A DNA stretch of 61,462 nucleotides, taken from assembly GCF_900243075.1 (NCBI RefSeq), contig NZ_OEZH01000173.1:1-61462 (forward strand), read 5' to 3'. The stretch's first letter is position 1. Each line of letters begins with the position of its first letter. The notes beneath the pieces are model-generated. The model searched no databases, was not told where the DNA came from, and saw only the letters and a list, made by a program, of their open reading frames with translations. Made by a program: the position numbers and the translations under genes. Shown in pieces: positions 9,988 through 19,232 of this stretch. The stretch is from Clostridioides difficile (GTDB lineage Bacteria; Bacillota; Clostridia; Peptostreptococcales; Peptostreptococcaceae).

Positions 9988-10824
9988 TTAAATTTCTATT
10001 TCTTTGTATATCTTTAGACCATTTTCTTTCATTATGTCTAAAATTATACCTGCTGTTTCTTCTATTGCCTTATTTGAAACATTTATTACTGGGCATCCAA
10101 TTCTTTTCATTATTTCTTCTGAATAATCTAACTCCTGAAGTATTCTTTCTAAATTAGCATAGTTTGCTTTACTAGATAAACCTAAAGCTTTTAATCTTTG
10201 AGTTCTTATTTCATTCAGCTTTTCAGGTGAATTAGTAAGACCTATTATCTTCTTAGTATCTATCTCAAATACTTCTTTAGGAATTGGTATTTCTGGAACT
10301 AATGGAACATTAGCTACTTTTATATTTTTATTAGCTAAATACATACTCAAAGGAGTCTTAGATGTTCTTGAAATTCCCACTAAAATTATGTCTGCTTGAA
10401 GAACACCTCTAGGGTCTTTCCCATCATCATATTTTACTGCAAACTCTATAGCTTCAACTCTCTTAAAGTAAGATTCGTCTAATTTTCTAATTATACCAGC
10501 TTCTCTTTTAGGTTTTCTTCCTGTTCTCTTGCTTATTTCTCTTAGTATATCTGTCATCAAGTCTATACAACTAAGACCTTCTCTTTCACAATATCTTTCA
10601 ACAATACTGCATAATTCTTCATCAACTAATGTATATACAATCAAAGCGTTTTCAGCTTTTGCATTTTCCAAAGTTTCAAGTAGTACTCCTTTATTAATCA
10701 TGTATGGAAATCTTTTTATTTCATAAGTTTCATTCACATAAAACTGTGACATACATGCTTTTGCAACTTGTTGTGCAGTCTCCCCTACTGAATCTGATAC
10801 TGCATATATAATTAGGTTTTTCAC
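9988..10824 (-). CDS. PPDK/PEP synthase regulatory protein (DUF299 kinase-pyrophosphorylase)
   Basis: A 278-aa protein of the YqfL/PpsR family. Members phosphorylate PPDK with ADP on a threonine near the catalytic His and reverse it by phosphorolysis. IIYAVSDSVGETAQQVA is the family N-terminus and GISRTSKTPLSMYLA is the P-loop-like region. GTG 10824 is preferred because AAGGAGG ends only 1-2 nt before the upstream ATG at 10830. It sits between the CBS-domain regulator and ppdK on the same strand, a strong functional link. Confidence 0.92.
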   Translation of the reverse strand: MKNLIIYAVSDSVGETAQQVAKACMSQFYVNETYEIKRFPYMINKGVLLETLENAKAENALIVYTLVDEELCSIVERYCEREGLSCIDLMTDILREISKRTGRKPKREAGIIRKLDESYFKRVEAIEFAVKYDDGKDPRGVLQADIILVGISRTSKTPLSMYLANKNIKVANVPLVPEIPIPKEVFEIDTKKIIGLTNSPEKLNEIRTQRLKALGLSSKANYANLERILQELDYSEEIMKRIGCPVINVSNKAIEETAGIILDIMKENGLKIYKEIEI

Positions 10825-10836
10825 CAGCATACCTCC

Positions 10837-11475
10837 TTAATTGTCAACTATTTCTAAGAATAGCTTAGTTATGTTGGTTTTTGATATTCTCCCAACAACT
10901 CTCATATGATTTTTGTCTTCTCCCTTATATTCAACAATTGGAATCGAATCTACTTCATGTTCTATTATTTTTCTTGAAGCTAATAAAACACTTGCTCCTT
11001 TAGTTAGAGTAACTACATTTGGAGTTCTTGTCATTATCATACCTATTGGCATCTTATTTATATCAGAACCTCCTATAGTTGCTTTTAACAAGTCTTTTCT
11101 GGAAACAACTCCACATAGCTCTTCATTTTCATCTATAATAACTATACTCCCTACATCAGATAAAAACATAGTGACTATTACATCATATATACTTTCGTCC
11201 TTCTTAGCTAGTACAGGCATGCTCATTATATCTTCTACTGTTTTTTCTTTTATACTTTTACCAATTAAATTAATTTCACTGACTCCTGAATAAAAATATC
11301 CAACTTTTGGTCTTGCGTCTAATATTCCTGTCATTGTTAATATAGCTAAATCAGATCTAAGTGTAGCACGAGTCACATTCAAGCTGGAGGCAATACTTTC
11401 ACTCGTTATTGGTTCATTTTCCTTAACTATATCTATAATTTTTAGCTGTCTTTCATTAAGCTGAATAATAATCAC
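10837..11475 (-). CDS. CcpN/YqzB-like HTH plus CBS-pair regulator
   Basis: A 212-aa protein with an N-terminal winged HTH (LNERQLKIIDIVKENEPITSESIASSLNVTRATLRSDLAIL, about residues 6-55) and two CBS domains (about 80-205) with VVSRKDLL and GRISKTNI ends. CcpN of Bacillus has this layout and represses gluconeogenic genes; there too it lies beside yqfL. Here it precedes the PPDK regulator and ppdK, 12 nt upstream, fitting control of PEP metabolism by nucleotides binding the CBS pair. The exact start is uncertain: AGAAGG overlaps the GTG at 11475, so initiation a few codons later is possible. Confidence 0.85.
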   Translation of the reverse strand: MIIIQLNERQLKIIDIVKENEPITSESIASSLNVTRATLRSDLAILTMTGILDARPKVGYFYSGVSEINLIGKSIKEKTVEDIMSMPVLAKKDESIYDVIVTMFLSDVGSIVIIDENEELCGVVSRKDLLKATIGGSDINKMPIGMIMTRTPNVVTLTKGASVLLASRKIIEHEVDSIPIVEYKGEDKNHMRVVGRISKTNITKLFLEIVDN

Positions 11476-11851
11476 CTTCTTTCATTGTGCTATACTTTTT
11501 ATCTTTTCGCATCTTATATAGTATATTATATAACTATATATATCATTCTGTAAACAGATTTTTTACTGAATACGATATATTTTTTACTAAGTTCTCTTGC
11601 TTAAAGATATTTATTATATATTAATGGGGGATAATTCTTTAATTAATAGAACTATATTAGTATTACAGTTAATATTATAATACATAATTGGTCATTTTAA
11701 TTCATTTTATATTAAAATTTTTAATAATATTATTTTAATATGAATACAAAGTTGCAGAACCAATTTAGATTAAACGTACTAGTATTTTTTATAATTACAA
11801 ATAAGCTATAATATACTTCTAAACAAAATATCCTAACAAAAATATATAAAA
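11476..11851. other. Non-coding AT-rich gap
   Basis: About 375 bp upstream of the CcpN-like gene. I see no ORF with a ribosome site and no convincing RNA structure. It presumably holds the promoter of the regulator operon. Confidence 0.4.
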
Positions 11852-11895
11852 ATTTAAAAGGGCTGATTTAGAAATAACTATCAACCCTTTTAAAT
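11852..11895 (-). terminator. Terminator of the glucitol-type PTS operon
   Basis: ATTTAAAAGGGCTGAT and ATCAACCCTTTTAAAT form a stem 27 nt past the last gene of the operon. Both sides are AT-rich, so it may work in both directions. Confidence 0.65.
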
Positions 11896-11922
11896 AATAT
11901 CTATTTATATTACCATCAAATC

Positions 11923-13215
11923 TTACCCAAATATTTTTTCTTGTAATTGTCTTAAGTGATATAAAGTAGTATCTTTTTCTATCTCTACCATATCATAAGT
12001 TATAACTTCTCCTTTTTTAATATCTTTAACAACTTTAGTCTTTTTGCTAATTAAACCAATAGGTACAGCATTCATAGCTTTTGCTACATCATATTTTTCT
12101 ATAGTACCATAGCATGTATATGCTCCATATCCATCCATATACTCACCTTTTTTCAAATCTTTCTTAGCTATAGTCATAACTTCTGCAACTAGTCCAGCTT
12201 TAGGCACTATTGTAGCCTTATGCTCTAAAACTGCCATAGCCGCTGATAAAGGAGTCTCTAAACTACATAAATGATATGGTCTGTATAATATGTAATTAGG
12301 TCCATCACCCATACTTAAATATTTTAGTTCATCATTAACTGCTTTTAATTTATGAGCAACTACTACGAAAACTCCAGGTGCTATACCATTTACAAAATCA
12401 ACTACACCATAATTATCTAATACTCCACCTTCGCTTTTTAATGCATATTTCTTAGGTACTTCATTTACTGTAGCCTCAATACCATGACCACCTCTTATAT
12501 CAGGTACAAATCCAGTTGCATTACACATTAAAGCCATTTCTACCATTGTTTTAGTTCCTTCTTTAAAAGAAGCTATCATATGAGGCGAAGCTCCTTTTCT
12601 TTCTGCTTCTTCTCTAACTGTGTCAGGATTACAATCTAAATCCAATTTATTATTTTTACCTTTACCTATTACTCTAACTTCAAATCCCATTGCATCTGCA
12701 AAATCAAATAATTCCATTACTGCACCTGGCTCATCTCCTGCAGAACCTGTAAATATTACTCCAGCATCATCTGCTAACTTTTTAAGTATTGGTCCAACAA
12801 CACAATCAGTTTCAGCATTTAACATAACTATATGTTTTTTATTTAAAATAGAATTTAATGCTATCTCTGCACCAATTGCAATACCACCAGTTGCATCTAT
12901 AACTACATCTATTGACTTAGTTTTACAAGCCACAAGAAAATCATTACATGTCAATACTTTTCCTTCTTGTAGTTTCATTTCTGCATCATTTTCATTTGTT
13001 ACATTATCTATAAGTTCTTCATCTATTCCTGCATCAGTAAATGCTTTATAAGCCAACTCTAAATTTATATCTACAACAATAGAAGCCTCAATCCCTTTCA
13101 TATTTGCCATTTGGCTTACCATTCCATTTCCCATATGCCCAGCTCCTATAAGAGCCACTTTTATTTTTTTACCTTCTTCTTCCAATTTTGCAAGTTTTCT
13201 GTTTAAATCTAACAT
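11923..13215 (-). CDS. NAD(P)-binding oxidoreductase with C-terminal SAF domain
   Basis: A 430-aa protein. The N-terminal half is a homoserine-dehydrogenase-like Rossmann domain (KVALIGAGHMGNGMVSQM, nucleotide-binding GxGxxG variant), followed by VVIDATGGIAIGAEIAL and a central catalytic region. The last 80 residues carry a SAF-type fold (KTKVVKDIKKGEVITYDMVEI). It is the last gene of a PTS glucitol-family operon and occupies the place where sorbitol-6-phosphate dehydrogenase would be expected, so it likely acts on the imported polyol phosphate or an aldonate-type product. The reaction is not known to me. Confidence 0.75.
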   Translation of the reverse strand: MLDLNRKLAKLEEEGKKIKVALIGAGHMGNGMVSQMANMKGIEASIVVDINLELAYKAFTDAGIDEELIDNVTNENDAEMKLQEGKVLTCNDFLVACKTKSIDVVIDATGGIAIGAEIALNSILNKKHIVMLNAETDCVVGPILKKLADDAGVIFTGSAGDEPGAVMELFDFADAMGFEVRVIGKGKNNKLDLDCNPDTVREEAERKGASPHMIASFKEGTKTMVEMALMCNATGFVPDIRGGHGIEATVNEVPKKYALKSEGGVLDNYGVVDFVNGIAPGVFVVVAHKLKAVNDELKYLSMGDGPNYILYRPYHLCSLETPLSAAMAVLEHKATIVPKAGLVAEVMTIAKKDLKKGEYMDGYGAYTCYGTIEKYDVAKAMNAVPIGLISKKTKVVKDIKKGEVITYDMVEIEKDTTLYHLRQLQEKIFG

Positions 13216-13251
13216 ATCAATTCCTCCTAGTATAATAATTTTATTTTCAAA

Positions 13252-13608
13252 TTAAGAAATAGTTATTAAATCTCCAATAGTTATGTTTGGATTTCCTATT
13301 TCTACATGTATTTCTCCTGGTAAGTTTACTTCACATTCTCCATCAAATTTGATTGTACAGTGCCCAATTTCCCTAAGAGTCTTTTGAGCAATATCACCAA
13401 CTGAAACTATACAATAATCTCTATTTCCTATTGTAAGTGTATCCCCTACTTCAACATCACTTTTTAATGTTGATATTGAATGAATTACAGATATATCCTT
13501 TAAGTCATCATCATTAATGGTTTCGTCATATATAATAAGACAATTACTCTCATCCATTAACTCTTTAACTAAACTGCCTATTCCACTTATCTTAACTTCA
13601 TATTTCAT
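13252..13608 (-). CDS. srlB: PTS glucitol/sorbitol-type EIIA component
   Basis: A 118-aa cytoplasmic EIIA of the glucitol family. His43 in the segment ISVIHSI is in the position of the phosphorylated histidine of this family. It is in line with srlA, srlE, the PRD regulator and the GutM-like gene, with a gap of about 35 nt to the oxidoreductase. It passes phosphate from HPr to the EIIB domain of the next protein. AGGA-type ribosome site (GGGAGGAATGTC) overlaps the start region. The sugar may be something other than sorbitol. Confidence 0.88.
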   Translation of the reverse strand: MKYEVKISGIGSLVKELMDESNCLIIYDETINDDDLKDISVIHSISTLKSDVEVGDTLTIGNRDYCIVSVGDIAQKTLREIGHCTIKFDGECEVNLPGEIHVEIGNPNITIGDLITIS

Positions 13609-13642
13609 GACATTCCTCCCGATAATTTATATTTATATTAAG

Positions 13643-14002
13643 TTAATTAAAAGAAACATTTATTTTTTCTTTTATAAATTTTATAGCTTGTACAATACTT
13701 TCTTCATCTTTAAATTTTTGCTCTGCACTATATATATCTAGTCCTTCTATTTCCTCAATCTCTTTAAACTTAGCCATTACTGTACGTCCTTTTAAAATTT
13801 CTCCAAACTTTATAAATCCATCTAAATCTGAAGATATAATAGCTATACTCCCTTTAGAAAAATAGCTTTTCTTTTTACCTGTAGACACTATATCACCCTT
13901 TTTTTTGGCTCTATTTAAAGTTTTAAAATACAATTTATTCTGCTTCATTATAAATAGAGTATTTAGAATATAAGCAACAAATAAAATCACAAGTAGTTTC
14001 AT
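13643..14002 (-). CDS. GutM-like (glucitol operon activator) membrane-anchored protein
   Basis: A 119-aa protein with a single N-terminal membrane segment (KLLVILFVAYILNTLFIM) and a soluble basic-to-acidic domain, as in the GutM/SrlM family. ATG 14002 follows GGAAGGTG; a longer frame to 14068 has no ribosome site. It lies between the PRD regulator and EIIA. GutM proteins are named activators, but how they act is unclear; a membrane-linked accessory of the PTS or regulator is plausible. Confidence 0.75.
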   Translation of the reverse strand: MKLLVILFVAYILNTLFIMKQNKLYFKTLNRAKKKGDIVSTGKKKSYFSKGSIAIISSDLDGFIKFGEILKGRTVMAKFKEIEEIEGLDIYSAEQKFKDEESIVQAIKFIKEKINVSFN

Positions 14003-14071
14003 ATTTATACACCTTCCACAAATCGAATTATTCTTTAAGTTTATAAAATAACTATAAATTCTGTACAATCG

Positions 14072-16045
14072 TTACATAAGGTTTTTGAGTAACACCTTTT
14101 TAAATTCTAAAAAACTTCTACATTTACTTATCTTATTTGTCAATTTTACATCTTGTCCTATCTTTAAAACTTCTTCATAAATTTTCACCAATAAGTCTGA
14201 ATCCATCTTATTCTCACATGGAAACATCGTCATAAGAATTATTTTTATGCTTCTATTTGCATATTCTATTGGTTCTTCTAAAATTCCAACTGCCATTAAA
14301 AATTTATCTGATTTTCCATTTACGGAATGTGGAAATAATAGACCTTTATCAAAGACTGTGGGAGATTTTTCTTCTCTATTTATTATATTTTTTCTAAAAT
14401 TATCATCAATACATCCCAAATCCATAAGTTTGTCCATCATTTTTTCTAATGAACCAATTATAGTCTTTTCATTCAATATCATAAATTTATCTTCATCCAG
14501 CAAATTATTTATTAATAAATTTGTAGAATTAGTAGTATCAATATTTCCTTCTCTTAGGCACAACACTGTTTTTAGTTGTTCTCTTAGTTTATTTTCATCA
14601 AATATTGTATTTATTTTTAATACTATTGTGTTTATATTCGATGTGTCTAAATCAATAGTTGTAAAAACTATATCGTATTCATTTAAATTAATATTTCTCA
14701 AATTAAAACTTGAAAGAGTATCAATTTTAGGATTATTTCCTATCAATTTTTCTACTCTTATTTTTAATAGTTTTGCTGTTCCTAGACCTGTACTACATAT
14801 AATTGCTATTTTCTTTATTGAATAAAATCTACTACTATTTCTTTCTAAATATCCACTGAAATGAATTGCTATATAACCAATCTCATCTTCTGAAACTTCT
14901 AAATTATACTTTGTCTCTATTACTCTTCCTGCTATTTGTGCTAATTTAAATGGAAGTATATAGTTTTGTTTAATCTCTTCTAACAAAACATTTTTTAACT
15001 TTATATTAAATAATAGTCTGTTTAGAGTAAAACTAAGATGATATCCTAGTCCAACTCTTAATTCATCTTCATTTATAAAAATTCCCATATCAAGATATAT
15101 TTGATTAAATATATTTTCCATTAACTCATCAATATTTTTACTAATTCTACTGCTATTTAAAGCACATTCTGATGCTGGTGCATTTCCACTCACCAGTGGT
15201 ATAGTCAAATAAATAATTTCCTCATCATTTAAAATACATTCAAATATTTCTGATATTATGTGTTTTATTTCTCTAGCAATAAGGTATTCATCATATGATT
15301 TAAGTAAATCGAACTTTACATCATATTCTTTTACTTTCTTTGTTTCCCTTGCTCTATAGACTAAAACTACTACGTAGTTAATAACCTCTCTTAACATTTC
15401 ATCTGTAACATAAAAATTATTCTTCTTGAATAAACTCAATAGTTTTTCTTCTAAATTTACGATTTCTTCCTTTTTAATTTCTTTAAAATATCTTGAATTA
15501 TTGAAATCCTTCCTTGAGTTTTTATACAGTTGATTTAATATAAGAAGCCTAATATCAAGTTCATTTCCATTCAATTTCATACCTGTATTCTGTTTTTTTA
15601 TTAAGTTTAAATTATATGAAGCTAAAACTTTTTCTACATACTGGAAATCATTTACTAGAGTAGTTCTTCCTACACACATCTCATCTGCCAAACTATCAAG
15701 TGTAATAAATCCATCTAGTTCTACCAAATAATTTAGTATAAAATCTACTCTATCTTCTTTTGAATTTAATGAAAATACATTTTTTCTATTCATATCAATA
15801 ATCTTATTGAGTATCTGCTCATCTTTTATCTCCAGTTTATAACCTTGACCCTTTATATATTTAATTACTGCTATGTCACTACCTAAATCTGTATTCAATT
15901 GTTTTATATACGTCCTCACACTTCTAGTTGTGACATTCAATTCGTTTGCTATTGAATTAATACTTACAAACTCTTTTTTGCTACATATAATCAATATCTT
16001 AAATATCTTGTGGTCAATAGAAGGAATTTTCTCAGTTACATTCAT
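14072..16045 (-). CDS. PRD-containing, PTS-regulated transcriptional activator (MtlR/GutR type)
   Basis: A 657-aa regulator. It has two N-terminal HTH domains (about residues 12-60 and 80-140), two PRDs with conserved histidines (REIKHIISEIF; GYHLSF; GYIAIHFSGYLE), an EIIB-like domain with phosphorylatable Cys (IAIICSTGLGTAKLL) and a C-terminal EIIA-like domain (GLLFPHSVNGKS). ATG 16045 follows AGGAGGAGA; the longer frame to 16111 includes it. It is encoded inside the operon it probably controls, so activity would follow the phosphorylation state of this PTS and of HPr. Confidence 0.9.
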   Translation of the reverse strand: MNVTEKIPSIDHKIFKILIICSKKEFVSINSIANELNVTTRSVRTYIKQLNTDLGSDIAVIKYIKGQGYKLEIKDEQILNKIIDMNRKNVFSLNSKEDRVDFILNYLVELDGFITLDSLADEMCVGRTTLVNDFQYVEKVLASYNLNLIKKQNTGMKLNGNELDIRLLILNQLYKNSRKDFNNSRYFKEIKKEEIVNLEEKLLSLFKKNNFYVTDEMLREVINYVVVLVYRARETKKVKEYDVKFDLLKSYDEYLIAREIKHIISEIFECILNDEEIIYLTIPLVSGNAPASECALNSSRISKNIDELMENIFNQIYLDMGIFINEDELRVGLGYHLSFTLNRLLFNIKLKNVLLEEIKQNYILPFKLAQIAGRVIETKYNLEVSEDEIGYIAIHFSGYLERNSSRFYSIKKIAIICSTGLGTAKLLKIRVEKLIGNNPKIDTLSSFNLRNINLNEYDIVFTTIDLDTSNINTIVLKINTIFDENKLREQLKTVLCLREGNIDTTNSTNLLINNLLDEDKFMILNEKTIIGSLEKMMDKLMDLGCIDDNFRKNIINREEKSPTVFDKGLLFPHSVNGKSDKFLMAVGILEEPIEYANRSIKIILMTMFPCENKMDSDLLVKIYEEVLKIGQDVKLTNKISKCRSFLEFKKVLLKNLM

Positions 16046-16261
16046 TTTGTATCTCCTCCTTGATTTCATTCTAGTACAAATTTGAAACCAAATTAATACA
16101 TAAAATTTCACTTTAACAAAGGAAAATTTAGTATTAATCTAAATCGATAATTACAGCTAATTAATAGTATAAAAGCTAGTCTTTCATTAATAAAAATCTT
16201 GACTAGCTTAAACTTATATTTACAATTTTATTAATTTTAAACTTCACGTTGACATTAAGTG

Positions 16262-17275
16262 TTATTTAAGTGCAAAGACTGCAACTCCATATGCAATAAT
16301 AACAGATATTGGCCCAGTTATTAAACGAGAGTAAAATAAAGCCGGAACACCATACTCTACAGTTTCTGGTTCTGCTTCTCCTAAGCTTAGTCCTACTGGA
16401 ACAAAATCACATCCAGCTTGTCCATTTATTGCAAATAATGCTGGAAGTGCTAAATATACTGGTATTGCACCAAGACCAATTTGTGTACCTACAAGAGTTC
16501 CTACTACTTGAGCTATAACTGCGCCAGGTCCTAATATTGGTGATAAGAATGGAAGTGTGCAAATTATTGAAATAATCAATAATCCACCGATATTACCTGC
16601 AAGTGGAGATATAACTTTTGCAATCCAATCTCCCAGTCCAGATGCTAAAATAATTCCCATAAGCATACTTACAAATGCCATAAATGGTATTACATTATTC
16701 ATTACCATTTGAATAGTATCTCGACCTGCATCATAAAACTTTGATACTACTTGTCCTGCACCTTGACCAATAGAAAGTATTATATTCTTTTTAGCGTATT
16801 CTCCCTGAGCTTTTGACTTAACCTCATCATAATTATCAGGCTTTCTAATAGAACTCTTATTTTCACTTTTATTTTCTTGAGATTTTTTTTGAATGTCTTC
16901 TCCATCTAAAACACTTATACAATTAGGACTAACATCTGATACATAGTATTCCTCTGTTATAAATTTTGCTAAAGGACCTGTTTTTCCAACTGGATTTACA
17001 TTAATTGTAGGTATTTTTTTCTTTGGATAAACTCCACATCTAGCAGTTCCACCACAATCAATAATAACTACTGCCACTTCTTCATCAGAAATCCCAGTTT
17101 TAAATCCATCTACAATTTCACAACCCAGTAGTTCTTTTATTTTTAATGTTACTTCATGAATACCACCAGCAGTCATTGATAATATCTTATTTCTATTGCC
17201 TTCTTTTTTTATATATAAAGGACCTCCCCAGCCTGAACTTCCCTTTTCTATTTTTAATATTTTATTTTCCTCCAT
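16262..17275 (-). CDS. srlE: PTS glucitol/sorbitol-type EIIBC component
   Basis: A 337-aa protein. The N-terminal EIIB domain has the phosphocysteine motif VVIIDCGGTARCGVYPK (Cys74), then a lysine-rich linker near residue 135 and a C-terminal membrane part (VIPFMAFVSMLMGIILASGLGDW, ISIICTLPFLSPILGPGAVIAQ). It ends with a short helix pair. It is 12 nt downstream of srlA and forms the membrane transporter with it. Downstream, about 215 nt separate it from the PRD regulator. Confidence 0.92.
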   Translation of the reverse strand: MEENKILKIEKGSSGWGGPLYIKKEGNRNKILSMTAGGIHEVTLKIKELLGCEIVDGFKTGISDEEVAVVIIDCGGTARCGVYPKKKIPTINVNPVGKTGPLAKFITEEYYVSDVSPNCISVLDGEDIQKKSQENKSENKSSIRKPDNYDEVKSKAQGEYAKKNIILSIGQGAGQVVSKFYDAGRDTIQMVMNNVIPFMAFVSMLMGIILASGLGDWIAKVISPLAGNIGGLLIISIICTLPFLSPILGPGAVIAQVVGTLVGTQIGLGAIPVYLALPALFAINGQAGCDFVPVGLSLGEAEPETVEYGVPALFYSRLITGPISVIIAYGVAVFALK

Positions 17276-17287
17276 TTTATCTACCTC

Positions 17288-17833
17288 CTAAGCCTTATTT
17301 GTTACTTTATTTTTTCTTGTTAAAAAAGCATACATTTTTTCTGTTACTATACCTCTTATAAAAATTACAATTAGACCAACTATAAAATACCATAACGCTA
17401 GTGTAGTAGTTTCTTTACCTAAAGTAGTCAAACCTGCTGATATTCCTAACCATACAAAAAGTTCTCCTGCATTTGCATGTGGAAAAAGCCCTGTAATTGG
17501 ATGTACAAACGAAACTGCTGCATCATAAAATCCTGCTTTATGTTCTTCTTTTAGAAATCTACCAAATGTATAACACATAGGATTTCCCAAGAAAAATACT
17601 GATACTAATGGAAGTAGAACATATCTTGTAAAAGAATTTCTTCCTAGTTTAGAAGCCCAATTATTAACTCTTTCTTCACCAATTATCTTAATCAAAGAGT
17701 TAATAGCTACCATTAATACAATTAACGTTGGAAGAGTACCTGAAATAAGACCTACAAATTGTTCTCCTCCTTTCTGAAACAAACCGATAAACCACTCTGC
17801 ACCTTTACTTAGACCTGTAATAACGTTTTCCAT
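17288..17833 (-). CDS. srlA: PTS glucitol/sorbitol-type EIIC component
   Basis: A 181-aa membrane protein with the family motif LISGTLPTLIVLMVAINSLI and PMCYTFGRFLKEEHKAGFYDA, which is characteristic of the GutA/SrlA permease subunit. It is the first gene of the operon. A GGGAGG ribosome site precedes the ATG. Together with SrlE and SrlB it would take up and phosphorylate a hexitol or related polyol. Confidence 0.92.
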   Translation of the reverse strand: MENVITGLSKGAEWFIGLFQKGGEQFVGLISGTLPTLIVLMVAINSLIKIIGEERVNNWASKLGRNSFTRYVLLPLVSVFFLGNPMCYTFGRFLKEEHKAGFYDAAVSFVHPITGLFPHANAGELFVWLGISAGLTTLGKETTTLALWYFIVGLIVIFIRGIVTEKMYAFLTRKNKVTNKA

Positions 17834-18143
17834 AAAATTATAACCTCCCTATAATATCTTTAAATTTTACTACTCACCATAAATTTTACAAATTACTTCT
17901 TTTTTCTGTACTATATGCTATTATTATAAATGTTTTTTATTAATATCATTTTAATATAATATTTTTGATAAATAAATACATCTTTTTTCAACTTTAGGAA
18001 GGAAAAAATTGTACTAATTAGAATTTTCAGAAATATACAAACATTATTTCGACTATATTCTAAATTCTTCTTAGAAATTTAAGAACTTATTTTTATTTCT
18101 TTTATTTTCTTTTATTATTAAAATTATCTAAATCTGATAAAAT
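17834..18143. other. Upstream region of the PTS operon
   Basis: About 310 bp without an ORF. It should hold the PTS operon promoter and activator site; I could not pick a convincing -35/-10 pair. Confidence 0.3.
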
Positions 18144-18179
18144 AAAAAATAGATGCCTTTTTATAAGCATCTATTTTTT
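18144..18179 (-). terminator. Terminator of the AraC-type gene
   Basis: AAAAATAGATGC and GCATCTATTTTT flank a 10-nt loop, just past the stop of the AraC-type gene. The stem is symmetric, so it could also work on the plus strand. Confidence 0.7.
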
Positions 18180-18209
18180 AATCAAATTATTTTTTACTTT
18201 TCTTACATA

Positions 18210-19079
18210 TTATTTTATAGGTATATAAATATCAATCTGTGAATTTACATTATTAGGACCTAAAAATCGCTCATCGTATACTTCAAAATCATCTCTTATA
18301 TCAAGTTCTTCTTTTGAGTTTAGAAACCAAGTGCCCCATATATATTCATAAGTTTTATCTAAACTATTCAAACTACCAATATGAGTAAATATAGCATACT
18401 TTCCTCCCTCAATAGTTTTTGAGACAAGTGAATTTGGAACTTCTTCATAGCTACTAACTTCAAACCCTATTATCTCATTAAACTCCATACTTTCACTAAT
18501 TAGGTGTATTTCAGGGGTTGCTTCACAAATTCCAAAAGCTCTCTTTGATGGCAAAGTGTTTGGTATAATATGATGTACTTTTGTGAACTTCTCCCATAAA
18601 CTAGGCAATGAATTATTTTCTAGTCTTACTTTTCCCTTTATACCAATTACCTTTATTTCGTTTATATCTTTTATAATTGGCTTAATCGTTATATTTCCAA
18701 CAAGATGTCTCATAAAATCTAATTCTAATTTTTTCTTTTTTCCAACAAATACATCTATTCTATTTTTTCTATATTCCATAGGACTAACTTTGTATATAGA
18801 TTTAAATGCTCTACTAAATGCTTCTGAAGATTCAAATCCACTATCAATAGCTATGTCTATCACCTTTTTATCACTGTATAAAAGTTCTTTTGTACTATTT
18901 ACTAATCGCCTCTTTTTTATGTAGCTTCCTACACTTTCACCAAACATAGACTTAAATAAGCGTGTTAAATGATAATAAGAATATCCAGATTCTTTTGCCA
19001 CATCATTTACAGTTATATTTTCTTGTAAATTATTCTCAATATAAATTACAACTTTTTCAAAATACTTTAAGTAATCCAA
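18210..19079 (-). CDS. AraC-family regulator with GyrI-like effector domain
   Basis: A 289-aa regulator. Residues 1-105 form the double HTH (ESGYSYYHLTRLFKSMFGESVGSYIKKRR; IAIDSGFESSEAFSRAFKSIYKVSPMEYR). Residues 135-289 are a GyrI-like small-molecule-binding domain (GIKGKV ... GGKYAIFTHIGSLNSLDKTYEYIWGTWF). TTG 19079 is chosen because GAGAGGTG lies just upstream, giving the usual MDYLKYFEKVV start. Rob/BmrR-type proteins of this build respond to drugs or lipophilic compounds. The target is not visible; no obvious transporter is adjacent. Confidence 0.85.
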   Translation of the reverse strand: MDYLKYFEKVVIYIENNLQENITVNDVAKESGYSYYHLTRLFKSMFGESVGSYIKKRRLVNSTKELLYSDKKVIDIAIDSGFESSEAFSRAFKSIYKVSPMEYRKNRIDVFVGKKKKLELDFMRHLVGNITIKPIIKDINEIKVIGIKGKVRLENNSLPSLWEKFTKVHHIIPNTLPSKRAFGICEATPEIHLISESMEFNEIIGFEVSSYEEVPNSLVSKTIEGGKYAIFTHIGSLNSLDKTYEYIWGTWFLNSKEELDIRDDFEVYDERFLGPNNVNSQIDIYIPIK

Positions 19080-19232
19080 TATAACACCTCTCTTATGTTT
19101 GACTTTTTTAAACATCTAAATCAATACTATTTTTTACTATACTAAAATGTTATAATTAACTCAATACAGAAATATAAAAAACTTTCAGCTGATGTATAGA
19201 GTCTAAATATTTAAAATAATTAAATATATTTT

